64,000 nucleotides of DNA from NCBI GenBank assembly GCA_020310875.1, contig MU260077.1, positions 609,501 to 673,500 of the forward strand. The letters run 5' to 3'. Shown here one piece after another: positions 46,005-56,478 of this stretch. The stretch's first letter is position 1. The number at the start of each line of letters is the position of its first letter. The DNA comes from Ceratopteris richardii (taxonomy: Eukaryota; Streptophyta; Polypodiopsida; Polypodiales; Pteridaceae). The notes under the pieces are model-generated. The model did not search any database, had not been told where the DNA came from, and saw only the letters and a program-made list of their open reading frames with translations. The position numbers and the translations under genes are program-made.

Positions 46005-48716
46005 TGTGGTCGTGATACGATAACAAGCTTGAAGATTTGAAGCATAACATTCAACTCAAAAACTTGGTAGCATGAATGCAGATTGGTGATTTCTATCCCT
46101 CATTAACTTCTTCACCATGTTTTGATAACTTGCATAATTTGCTTGAAATAATAAATTATCGATGATATAGGTCATTTGGTACTTGCTCATATCATTCTCA
46201 TGCATGGCTGCAAAGATTTGACAAACATTGTGTGCAATTTTTGTGTTAAAATGATCGTGTATGGGATATGAAAGGGTGTTCATCTTCTAATCAGGTTTTA
46301 TAAACAGATGTTTCCATCATTTCATTGACTATCTCTATATATAATATGCAATGGCTGTGGTGCAATGTTTAAAAAGGTAAAAATATGTGCAGATGTGAGC
46401 ATGTTGGCTCCACGTAATTTTTCTGTAGTGTGAAGATGAAGTATCTAATATTATATATATAGAGTATATGGAGAGTATTCATGTTTTATTTTTGACACAT
46501 AAAGCAAACAGGTTACGTGGAGAGAAAAGGGGGGTCTTCCTTTCTTATGAGGGATCGTGGCTCAAGGAGCGGGGATTCTTACTTTTTTTTGGGGCATTCC
46601 AAATCAAAGGGGACTCCGAGTCCTGAAGCTGAGGAAAGCTCATGCGGTGCAGCATACTATGAAAAAGGAACAGATCTGAGAGTGTGGGGGCTCACTTCGA
46701 AAGATCTCAAGTGGAAGTCCTTGCGAAGAAACGGAGTCAGAATAGATTAAAAGTAAACCTACTGAAAGGGGGAGAAGGATTGATGACAGTGGTGGGCAGA
46801 TGCATCTGCAGAGATTGAGGGGAAACGGGTAGAGCTGAAGGGGGTGTCATCTAAAGCCTCAGAGGCAGATACAGGGATGGAGATGGAGCTTGAGCTCTCC
46901 TTCATGCAGAAACGTGAAGAAACGAAGAATGGCAAATATCGCTCTCTTGTGGTGAAAAGACAGGCATAGACTCTGATGACAGAGGCCTCTCTTCACGTTT
47001 CGATGGAAGAAACCTTGCTGCTGTAGGAATAAAAGAGAACACAAGAGCCGAAAAGGGAACCATGGTCACTCACCATCGAGGGGAGAGACAGCACAATAGA
47101 GCATCAACATCGTTGCAGGGAAATGATCTGACAGCAGTTAAGAGAAAAAGGGGTTGCGCTCTCTCGGCACAGAGGGGAAAGCTTATAGAGAGCATTCGTA
47201 TACTTGATCATGTGCAGCGATTTTAGTAGATGGAGAGAGAGTTGTGCAAGGAAGCTGCCAAATAGAAGGTTATGGTTGTAAGACATCGTGCTTAGTGAAG
47301 ATTTCTACGATGTTTGGTGTGCTGATTGGAGCAGCAAACTGTTATAAAAACAATGGCGCAGATCCGAAAGGCAAATTTTATTTATCAACCTGCTTCTAAA
47401 GAGTAAATTTTCTTCAGAGGTAAGCCTAAACGATAACATGTGAGGTTCTTATGAAATAGTTCACAAGACAACTGGTTTATTTCCTTGTGCGTTCATTCTG
47501 ATGGTGACCGCTTCTATTTTGACTTTCCATATTTCAGTCGTCTAGTTTCCTTCAGCTTACCATTTTTCTGTTATGCCATGAGAAGTACCAGAAAAGGGTA
47601 GCATTTGAAAGATTTTCTTTATGTAAATACGTGCTAAGTTTGAACTTAGGATGTTATGGTGACCAAGCATGAGAATTGTTTCTTATCCTTTTGTGCAAAT
47701 TGCTCCAATGTGGCTGTAATCATCCGAAGCATGGTCCAAACTGTTGTAGATTGGCTGCTCTATCTAAACACAAAGAGATGAACCGCTGCTAATTAGAATA
47801 AATGGTACTTGCAAATACCTATGCGCAGAGATCTTATACCCTCAAGTTAGAGAATTGCTGATATGTTTTGAAACTTACAAATATGGTACATGAATTCTTC
47901 AATATCAAAACACTTTATTTCTTTTGTTATTTCGTGCTCGTCGTATGTTCTAATTAACAGTAAATGGCTCCTTCAAATATGTTTTGGATATGTTCTGTGT
48001 GAGATTGAAACCTATAATGGTACAAAGTCTGTGCGCAAATGATGGATAATGTGTCTACATTGTCCGTGTACATGAACTATCATAATTAGGATCAACTTTT
48101 GATATTCTAAATGTCCTTTTGTTTACAAGGACTTTGCATGTTGCCTTCTAAATAACGCAATGACTATATGAAACCTGAAATGCCGTGTGACTTAGGTTTG
48201 GTCTACTTTGTACACTAATGTGATCGGGCATTTGAACTCACATGTTCATCCTACATTCGTATCTCTGAACGAACGGGAAGGAAGTAATGTGATCAAAATC
48301 TAGGGATAAAACAAAAAGAGAATGTAAGAAATGGAAAATAATTATGAAAAGTAATCTGGTCAAAGAAGGAGATGAGGACAATTGGGAAATGACCCTTTTC
48401 ACTCTAAACTCTTTCTAAAGAGCGAAATAACATCTGAATGATATTGGATACACCAAACACCTCTTGTTCCAATCTGAGAAGTTTGCATAACTTTCATCTA
48501 AGTTGTAAGCTAGATCCTTAAAGTGAATGTTTAAAGCAAGAATAACAAGAACGTGTTTACATCTTAATACAACTAAACTTCAGATAAGTTATGTCTCATG
48601 TAGTTTGTTCATTTATAATACCAAAGTACTCGAACACCTACTCGTATACTCTTATGCATCAACAAGTTAAGTTTTTAGCTATCTACTCCTCCCTTCTTTC
48701 TATGAACCCCGCGACA
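46005..48716 (+). repeat. 3' LTR of element 1
   Basis: 2712 bases, about 98.6 % identical by eye to 34922-37634, with TG...CA borders. Confidence 0.95.
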
Positions 48717-49521
48717 ACGTATATGTATGTATGTATACAAGCAAGCATATGCATACGTGAATTTTTATATGCATGCATATGCATATGCATATGCATACAT
48801 GCATGCATACGCATACATGAATGCATATGCATACATGCATGACGGATATGCATACATGAATCTTTATATTTTTGTTTTCTAATATGCATATGTATATGTA
48901 TATGTACATATATACGTGAATGCATATGCATATGCATACATGTATGCATATACATACATGTATATGTACATGTATATATACAAGCAAGCATATGCATATT
49001 TATATGTATACATGTATGCATATGCATATGCATATGTATACATGAATGCATATTCATACAAGCAAGCATATGTATATGTATATGTATACATGTATACATA
49101 TACAAGCAAGCATATGTAGATGTATATAAGCATAAGCATGCAGATGCATACAAGCAAGCATATGCATACATGAATGCATATCCATACGTGAATGCATATG
49201 CATACAAGCAAGCATATGTATATGTATATGTATACATGTATACATATACAAGCAAGCATATGCATATGTATACAAGCTTAAGCATGCATATGCATACAAG
49301 AAAGCATATGCATACATGAATGCATATGCATACAAGCAAGCATATGTATATGTATATGTATACATGTATACATATACATGCAAGCATATGCATATGTATA
49401 CAAGCTTAAGCATGCATATGCATACAAGCAAGCATATGCATACATGAATGCATATGCATACATGAATGCATATGCATATGCATACATGAATGCATATGCA
49501 TATGTATACATGAATGCATAT
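48717..49521. repeat. ATGCAT/ATATAC microsatellite array, copy B right part
   Basis: It resumes with acgtatatgtatgtatg, exactly where copy A continues at about 18346, and ends at the element-2 insertion (catat, 49517-49521). A short end of the array plus the aagcttaagcatgc border reappears at 60041. Confidence 0.95.
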
Positions 49522-52500
49522 TGTAGAGGAGGTACTGGGGTACCCACTTTTATAGAAAACAAACACTTCCAGTACGTCGCCTACTCAAGGGGGGTTCTCT
49601 TTAGGGAAGTATACCCTTTAACATTTCTGTGAGCAGGTAGATAACACGGATTGCACAGAGTAGTGAATGCTTCAGAAAATATGAACAATATATGACCAAG
49701 GAAGACCATACACTTTTTGATCCGAATCAGATGATTACAAAGTTGGGCAGAGAACTCAGAACAATACAAATGGTAGTATTTCTCAAGAGAATAGAGATTA
49801 ATCAACACACTGACTCACAGAAAAAATAACCCCAAGCTACTCTCTTACATTATAGTGCTCATAGCCCTTCACTGTGAAGCTTACCCTCTGTATACACGAC
49901 AGAGTAGCTCCCACAGTAGACTTGAAACCACCAAGTGCAAGAGAGGTCTTCTACACGTATATGCGGACCACTGTATCTCTGAAACTTGTACATGTACTCT
50001 TGTGTGTGTCGTCGTCCTCCCCCAATTGAGCACAAATCCTTTGATTTTATAGGCCCCAATAGGCCAAGAGAGCCTTGCCGAATCTTCACGTCCACTGATC
50101 ACGCGCCGGTTAACCACCCAAAATTGGAGGGGTAGGTCAATTGTTCCCTTGATTTGAATTGGATCCACAAAAATAGGTAGTCGCCGTGAATTCCACTTTT
50201 ACTTTTAACAATCCACCTTTACCCTTTCACTTGCCATCTGAAAGTCCCATTTTGTGTTGTTTTGTTTCCTCACTTATTTAATCCCCGGTATTTGAATGAA
50301 GCCGTTAAGTCTAACTGTGTATCCCTTGACCAAGTGCATTTGTCATTACATGAGCAGCATTACCAACCAAGACGCCTCGGCAACTTCTAAGGAGACTTTC
50401 AATGGAGGCATGTATTTCTCAACACATGCTTCGAACTCTGTTGCTGATGGGATAGCTAGTAGGTCTTTAGGTTGCGAATCCTTTGTCCATTTTATAAGAA
50501 CTGACATTTCATCATTAGGTGTGTGAAAGCAGCCATACCCACTGTAGAATCACCTCCCTGGGAGAAAAGTGATACAAGGAGGGGGAAGGGGAGGCGCTCG
50601 TGGGAGTGTGAGGAGGGGGAAGGGGAGGCGCTCGTGGGGGTGTGAGGAGGGGAGAGGTGGTGGGAGAGAGGTGGCTCGCGGGGGTGTGAGGAGGGAAGAG
50701 GTGGTGGGAGGGGGGTGGCTCGCGGGGGTGTGAGGAGGGAAGAGGTGGTGGGAGGGGGGTGGCTCGCGGGGGTGTGAGGAGGGAAGAGGTGGTGGGAGGG
50801 GGGTGGCTCGCGGGGGTGTGAGGAGGGGAGAGGTGGTGGGAGGGGGGTGGCTCGCGGGGGTGTGAGGAGCGAAGAGGTGGTGGGAGGGGGGTGGCTCGCG
50901 GGGGTGTGAGGAGGGAAGAGGTGGTGGGAGGGGGTGGCTCGCGGCGGTGTGAGGAGGGGAGAGGTGGTGGGAGGGGGGTGGCTCGCGGGGGTGTGAGGAG
51001 GGAAGAGGTGGTGGGAGGGGGGTGGCTCGCGGGGGTGTGAGGAGGGAAGAGGTGGTGGGAGGGGGGTGGCTCGCAGGGGTGTGAGGAGGGAAGAGGTGGT
51101 GGGAGGGGGGTGGCTCGCGCGGGTGTGAGGAGGGAAGAGGTGGTGGGAGGGGGGTGGCTCGCGGGGGTGTGAGGAGGGGAGAGGTAGTGAGAGGGGGTTG
51201 GCTCGCGGGGGTGTGAGGAGGGGAGAGGTGGTGGGAGGGGGGTGGCTTGCGGGGGTGTGAGGAGGGGAGAGGTGGTGGGAGGGGGGTGGCTCGCGGGGGT
51301 GTGAGGAGGGAGGAGGTGGTGGGAGGGGGGTGGCTCGCGGGGGTGTGAGGAGGGAAGAGGTGGTGGGAGGGGGGTGGCTCGCGGGGGTGTGAGGAGGGGA
51401 GAGGTGGTGGGAGGGGGGTGGCTCGCGGGGGTGTGAGGAGGGAAGAGGTGGTGGGAGGGGGGTGGCTCGCGGGGGTGTGAGGAGGGGAGAGGTGGTGGGA
51501 GGGGGGTGGCTCGTGGGGGTGTGAGGAGGGAAGAGGTGGTGGGAGGGGGGTGGCTCGCGGGGGTGTGAGGAGGGGAGAGGTGGTGGGAGGGGGGTGGCTC
51601 GCGGGGGTGTGAGGAGGGAAGAGGTGGTGGGAGGGGGGTGGCTCGCGGGGGTGTGAGGAGGGAAGAGGTCGTTGGAGGGGGGTGGCTCGCGGGGGTGTGA
51701 GGAGGGGAGAGGTGGTGGGAGGGGGGTGGCTCGCGGGGGTGTGAGGAGGGGAGAGGTGGTGGGAGGGGGGTGGCTCGTGGGGGTGTGAGGAGGGAAGAGG
51801 TGGTGGGAGGGGGGTGGCTCGCGGGGGTGTGAGGAGGGGAGAGGTGGTGGGAGGGGGGTGGCTCGCGGGGGTGTGAGGAGGGAAGAGGTGGTGGGAGGGG
51901 GGTGGCTCGCGGGGGTGTGAGGAGGGAAGAGGTGGTTGGAGGGGGGTGGCTCGCGGGGGTGTGAGGAGGGGAGAGGTGGTGGGAGGGGGGTGGCCCGCGA
52001 GGGTGTGAGGAGGGAAGAGGTGGTGGGAGGGGGGTGGCTCGCGGGGGTGTGAGGAGGGAAGAGGTGGTGGGAGGGGGGTGGCTCGCGGGGGTGTGAGGAG
52101 GGGAGAGGTGGTGGGAGGGGGGTGGCTCGCGGGGGTGTGAGGAGGGAAGAGGTGGTGGGAGGGGGGTGGCTCGCGGGGGTGTGAGGAGGGAAGAGGTGGT
52201 TGGAGGGGGGTGGCTCGCGGGGGTGTGAGGAGGGGAGAGGTGGTGGGAGGGGGGTGGCTCGCGTGGGTGTGAGGAGGGAAGAGGTGGTGGGAGGGAGGTG
52301 GCTCGCGGGGGTGTGAGGAGGGGAGAGGTGGTGGGAGGGGGGTGGCTCGCGGGGGTGTGAGGAGGGAAGAGGTGGTGGGAGGGGGGTGGCTCGCGGGGGT
52401 GTGAGGAGGGAAGAGGTGGTTGGAGGGGGGTGGCTCGCGGGGGTGTGAGGAGGGGAGAGGTGGTGGGAGGGGGGTGGCCCGCGAGGGTGTGAGGAGGGAA

Positions 52501-53328
52501 GAGGTGGTGGGAGGGGGGTGGCTCGCGGGGATGTGAGGAGGGAAGAGGTGGTGGGAGGGGGGTGGCTCGCGGGGGTGTGAGGAGGGGAGAGGTGGTGGGA
52601 GGGGGGTGGCTCGCGGGGGTGTGAGGAGGGAAGAGGTGGTGGGAGGGGGGTGGCTCGCGGGGGTGTGAGGAGGGAAGAGGTGGTGGGAGGGGGGTGGCTC
52701 GCGGGGGTGTGAGGAGGGGAGAGGTGGTGGGAGGGGGGTGGCTCGCGGGGGTGTGAGGAGGGAAGAGGTGGTGGGAGGGGGGTGGCTCGCGGGGGTGTGA
52801 GGAGGGAAGAGGTGGTGGGAGGGGGGTGGCTCACGGGGGTGTGAGGAGGGGAGAGGTGGTGGGAGGGGGGTGGCTCGCGGGGGTGTGAGGAGGGGAGAGG
52901 TGGTGGGAGGGGGGTGGCTCGCGGGGGTGTGAGGAGGGAAGAGGTGGTGGGAGGGGGGTGGCTCGCGGGGGTGTGAGGAGGGGAGAGGTGGTGGGAGGGG
53001 GGTGGCTCGCGGGGGTGTGAGGAGGGAAGAGGTGGTGGGAGGGGGGTGGCCCGCGGGGGTGTGAGGAGGGGAGAGGTGGTGGGAGGGGGTTGGCCCGCGG
53101 GGGTGTGAGGAGGGGAGAGGTGGTGGGAGGGGGGTGGCTCGCGGGGGTGTGAGGAGGGGAGAGGTGGTGGGAGGGGGGTGGCTCGCGGGGGTGTGAGGAG
53201 GGAAGAGGTGGTGGGAGGGGGGTGGCTCGCGGGGGTGTGAGGAGGGGAGAGGTGGTGGGAGGGGGTTGGCTCGCGGGGGTGTGAGGAGGGAAGAGGTGGG
53301 GGAAGAGAGAGGGCGAGAGAGAGAGAGA
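49522..53328 (-). repeat. 3' LTR sequence of element 2
   Basis: It starts TGTAGAGG on the plus strand like the other LTR, with 1.05 kb of matching unique sequence followed by a larger minisatellite (about 50577-53300). It is not full length compared with the 5' LTR. Confidence 0.82.
50577..53300. repeat. 44-base GC-rich minisatellite, array 1 (about 60 units)
   Basis: The unit runs gaggaggggagaggtggtgg then gaggggggtggctcgcgggg then gtgt (44 bases). Units come in two main variants (gaggagggaagagg and gaggaggggagagg) plus rarer ones (cgtggg, gcccgc, ggttgg). The first two units near 50577-50646 are a shorter related type (gaggcgctcgtggg). Because 44 is not a multiple of three and the unit has no minus-strand stop, frames of 946 and 1233 codons run through it. 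They read as SSLLTPPRATPLPPPLPSSH-type repeats and are not supported as genes. Confidence 0.97.
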
Positions 53329-53329
53329 C

Positions 53330-54251
53330 CATCCTGAATAGTTACCTTATTCAAGGCACGAAAATCAACACATACCCTTATTTTGCCATTTTTCTTTGGT
53401 ACAATGACCATGGAAGAAAGCCACCGTGAGTGTTCTACAGGAACAATAATACCTCCCTCTTCCAATTTTGTGATTTCTAGCTTTACTGCCTCTGCATACT
53501 TTGGATTAAGTCGGTAAGGCCTACTTCTTGCAGGTGAAGCTCCTTCCACTAAGGGTATTCCGTGTAATCCAAGCTCCTCAGGTATCCCTGTTAAGTCTTT
53601 ATAGGACCATGCAAAGACACTTTTATAGGTAAAAAGTAGCGAAGTTACCTTCTGCAATAAAGGCGGATAGTGCCATAACCAAGCAGCCAAGTGAACCGTC
53701 TGAGGATTCTCTTCATCTCCAAGATTTACTTCTTGAACAAACTTTTCAGAATTGGACTCACTTGAAAGTTCATCTCCCCTGTATGCAGAAGCAGAGTTCA
53801 ATTTATGATCCACAATCTGTTCCTTGATCCATCCTAAGGGTATATTTGAGAATGGAAGTTCTTGAAGGTCACAATTATCTTCCCCAGCTGCAGGCACAAC
53901 TTTGTCTCTTTTTGTGCCTGTAAGCATAAAATCATTTGATTCCTCTTGTTTACCTGCCTTCTCTTTACATACCATCGTAGTGGCGCTGAGTGTTGAATTT
54001 TGATTATCAGTCTCAATTAGAGGTTTATGTTCTTCAGGAGGTGCCTGCAAAAGATAAGCTTGACTTCCTTGCTTGCTCTTTTCTATTTTGTTCAAGTGAA
54101 GAACATCAGTTTTTCCTTCTTCCCGTCCTCCTTGTGTTGCTTCTGCAAAATCTTCATTTACCTCACATATCTCTACTGTGCAGCATTCTGCACTTCCCAT
54201 CATCCAACTTAATAGGGCCTCATCTTCTGAAGGCATTACCTGAGTTTCCAT
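53330..54251 (-). pseudogene. Element 2 incomplete pol (start of reverse transcriptase)
   Basis: From METQVMPS the frame reads through a linker (VHLAAWLWHYPPLLQKVTSL, FAWSYKDLTGIPEELGL) into the first RT blocks (RPYRLNPKYAEAVKLEITKL, VIVPKKNGKIRVCVDFRALN). Only the beginning of RT is present. The open frame continues into minisatellite DNA, which should not be counted as protein. It lies in the same frame as gag-protease, an arrangement some Ty3 elements use with read-through. Confidence 0.75.
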
Positions 54252-54284
54252 TGTATATCCAGTAGCCTTGTTGATGTCTGATCC

Positions 54285-56405
54285 TTATTCCAAATGTATC
54301 TGTAATTGATTGTTAGTACATGTGGAAATCCATAACTTGTTCTTTCCCCAATCCTGTAGAGCCTTTGCTTGCCTTAACCAAGGCCTTCCCAGGAGTAGAG
54401 GGTATGAGGTCTCCTGAGGCAGGGCAATAACAACAAAGTCTAAAACAAAATGACAACCCTGCACTATCATAAGTACCTTTTCAACAATGCCCACTGGTGC
54501 AACCCGACGTTGATCTGCTAAGGTGACTGTGAAGGGTGCTGCCTTTGTGGGATTGAGCCTTAGTTTCTTCATAGTGAAATCAGGCATCAAATTGATGCCG
54601 GAACCTCCATCTATAATAACACCTGCTAGAGCTTCATCCTTGATGAAAACGGATAATCTTGAGCTTTGATAATCAGCCAAGGGTGCAGGAGGAAAGTCCA
54701 CCATAAAACCATCTATGCTAGGAGGTGGGCACAAGCATGCAGAATGTATAATCTTCAGCAGATCACTTCTTACTTTAGGATCTATCTTTATGAGTTGATA
54801 CAGGCTAATCTTATGATGAATACCTTTCAAAAATTCTTCAATGTTCACTTCTTGCTTGCCTTCAGAAGTACTTGTTGGTTGATCTTTTAGCAAAGTAGTC
54901 GCCTTCTCATAAGCTTCTTCCATTTCTTCTTGGTCCTTCCATCCCACCCTCTTTTCTACAACTCTATCTTTGAGTCCTTGTTCCTCCATTTGGGCTACTG
55001 CCGCTTGCCTGGCTCTGGTCATCATTGGCATGGATGAAGATGAAACAACATAAGATTGAGCGGTCATACCTTCTACTGGTGGGGAGACTGCAATCATGTG
55101 AATTGGAGCCGGACGACCTCTTGGGCAATCTCTGGTGTAGTGATCCTTAGCATCCGGACAGTGCTGACAAGGGGGTGCATCCTCTGGAAGAGAACACCTG
55201 TTCTGCATATGGCCATACTCCCCACAACGGTAACACATTAGGGGCCTATTGTATCTAGGCCGAGTTGGGCGGGTCTCTTCTCTATTAGGTGCATTAGAAG
55301 TGCTAGCATAATATGAATCTACACCTTGATGGTGACCTCGCTGTTGTGTCCCCTTAAGGTAGTAGCAGTCTCTTGCTTCATGACCCTCTTTGCCACAGAA
55401 CTGACAACTGACTCTGTTAGGACAATTTACATTGGAATGTCCATTATTACTACATATTGTACACCAAACCTGTCTTCGTATGTCCTGGGTAGTCCGCAAG
55501 TCTTCAAGCTCACGCCTAAGTTGAGACACTTCATCCACATTATGAGTTGAGGGTGGCGGTATGACCTTCTCTTCTTGGCGACTTTGCTGCATCCTTAAGG
55601 CTTCCAACTCCTTCCTGAGTTGCCCGATCGGATCCAAATCGGATGCATAATTTGGTTGAGACTCCACTTCAAAATGTATTCTAGCCTCCTCAATGCGTGA
55701 TGCAGTTGCAACAAAATCATCAAGTGTTGCATCCAGTCTGAGGGATTCCCGAAGCTTTTGTTGAGATGACTTAGGCAGAGCCTTCTCAATCCATTTTTTG
55801 ACTAAAAAATCACCTGGAGCATGAGGCAAACGAGAAACAAGTGCTTTAGTTCTAGTGTGCAATTCATGAAAGGATTCACCTGCTCGTAATTTTAGGTTCT
55901 CTAGCTGATCTAGAGCTCGTTCTGAGGAGTCGCTTGGTCGAAATGTCTGCGAGAATGCCGCTTTTAGTGCCTCCCACGTAGTGAAGTGCCCATCTGCATA
56001 CTGGCTATACCATTTGTCTGCAAGGCCTTCCAAGGTAGATGGAAAGAGCACCAACATTGCATCCTCCCGGTTCTGCAATCCTCTTCCACAGCATAACGAG
56101 ACGAATCTCCTCACGTGGTCATCTGCATCTTCATAAGCCAATCCTTTAAATGTAGGAAACTTCATGTTCAACCTAGAGAGTAAATGGGAAAGATCCTCCA
56201 TTGGTGCCGGCGCCTCTTCTGAAGTATCAGCGGAAAAATCTAAGGTTCTCCTATGTTTCTCTTTTGATAATGGTGTTACTCCCAAATCAATGGATAGATT
56301 CAAGGATGGTGGAGGAGAGGTAGGCTCACTGGTTGTAGTTATTTCTAACTTGTTGAGAGGCTTCCGTTCACGATGAGACTCCTTATCCGCCCGCGTATGG
56401 GTCAT
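54285..56405 (-). CDS. Element 2 gag-protease polyprotein
   Basis: 706 residues from the ATG at 56405, about 50 bases after the primer site. A plant retrotransposon gag domain lies at about 75-210 (DKWYSQYADGHFTTWEALKAAF ... RLPHAPGDFLVKKWIEKALP, quoted in parts). Four zinc knuckles follow at about 315-425 (CTICSNNGHSNVNC, CQFCGKEGHEARDC, CYRCGEYGHMQNRC, CQHCPDAKDHYTRDC; three are C-x2-C-x4-H-x4-C and the last has one extra spacer residue). The protease is at about 595-690 (AGVIIDGGSGINLMP ... YPLLLGRPWL). DGG instead of DSG is typical of the Tat/Athila branch. The product would be a particle-forming polyprotein. Confidence 0.85.
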   Translation of the reverse strand: MTHTRADKESHRERKPLNKLEITTTSEPTSPPPSLNLSIDLGVTPLSKEKHRRTLDFSADTSEEAPAPMEDLSHLLSRLNMKFPTFKGLAYEDADDHVRRFVSLCCGRGLQNREDAMLVLFPSTLEGLADKWYSQYADGHFTTWEALKAAFSQTFRPSDSSERALDQLENLKLRAGESFHELHTRTKALVSRLPHAPGDFLVKKWIEKALPKSSQQKLRESLRLDATLDDFVATASRIEEARIHFEVESQPNYASDLDPIGQLRKELEALRMQQSRQEEKVIPPPSTHNVDEVSQLRRELEDLRTTQDIRRQVWCTICSNNGHSNVNCPNRVSCQFCGKEGHEARDCYYLKGTQQRGHHQGVDSYYASTSNAPNREETRPTRPRYNRPLMCYRCGEYGHMQNRCSLPEDAPPCQHCPDAKDHYTRDCPRGRPAPIHMIAVSPPVEGMTAQSYVVSSSSMPMMTRARQAAVAQMEEQGLKDRVVEKRVGWKDQEEMEEAYEKATTLLKDQPTSTSEGKQEVNIEEFLKGIHHKISLYQLIKIDPKVRSDLLKIIHSACLCPPPSIDGFMVDFPPAPLADYQSSRLSVFIKDEALAGVIIDGGSGINLMPDFTMKKLRLNPTKAAPFTVTLADQRRVAPVGIVEKVLMIVQGCHFVLDFVVIALPQETSYPLLLGRPWLRQAKALQDWGKNKLWISTCTNNQLQIHLE

Positions 56406-56457
56406 GTACCTACTCGCGCTTATAATAGGGCGAAAATCCTCTCACAGAAATGCAAAG

Positions 56458-56477
56458 GTCCCACCGGGCGTGCCAAA
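56458..56477 (-). other. Primer-binding site of element 2
   Basis: On the minus strand TTGGCACGCCCGGTGGGACC follows the 5' LTR end (CTCTACA) after two bases. It begins TGG as required. The tRNA was not assigned. Confidence 0.6.
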
Positions 56478-56478
56478 C

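Larger units (their letters stand above)
34922..48716 (+). mobile_element. Element 1: Ty3-type LTR retrotransposon, nearly whole
   Basis: A 13.8-kb element with LTRs of 2713 and 2712 bases (TG...CA), a primer site, gag-protease, reverse transcriptase-RNase H, integrase, an extra downstream frame, a structured-looking repeat block and a purine tract. It is flanked by ACGT (34918-34921 and 48717-48720); copy A keeps the empty site (about 18341-18350). By eye the two LTRs differ at about 38 positions (about 1.4 %), so it is young: well under a few million years with usual plant rates. The protease-RT order and the integrase after RNase H make it Ty3. The text of pol (LESRDLTT, FIDDVPIKG) is unlike Tat, Athila or common plant chromoviruses. 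It looks largely whole with perhaps two or three breaks in pol. Confidence 0.93.

Noticed and set aside
50577-53300. CRISPR-like appearance of regular repeats
   Set aside because: The units abut without unique spacers, the setting is a plant LTR element and no cas-like gene exists; it is a minisatellite.
50492-53332. 946-codon Pro/Ser/His-rich frame, and similar frames at 50550, 57485, 57910 and 58481 (minus)
   Set aside because: The 44-base minisatellite has no stop in any minus-strand frame, so length alone is no evidence of a gene. The variants follow DNA units, not codons.
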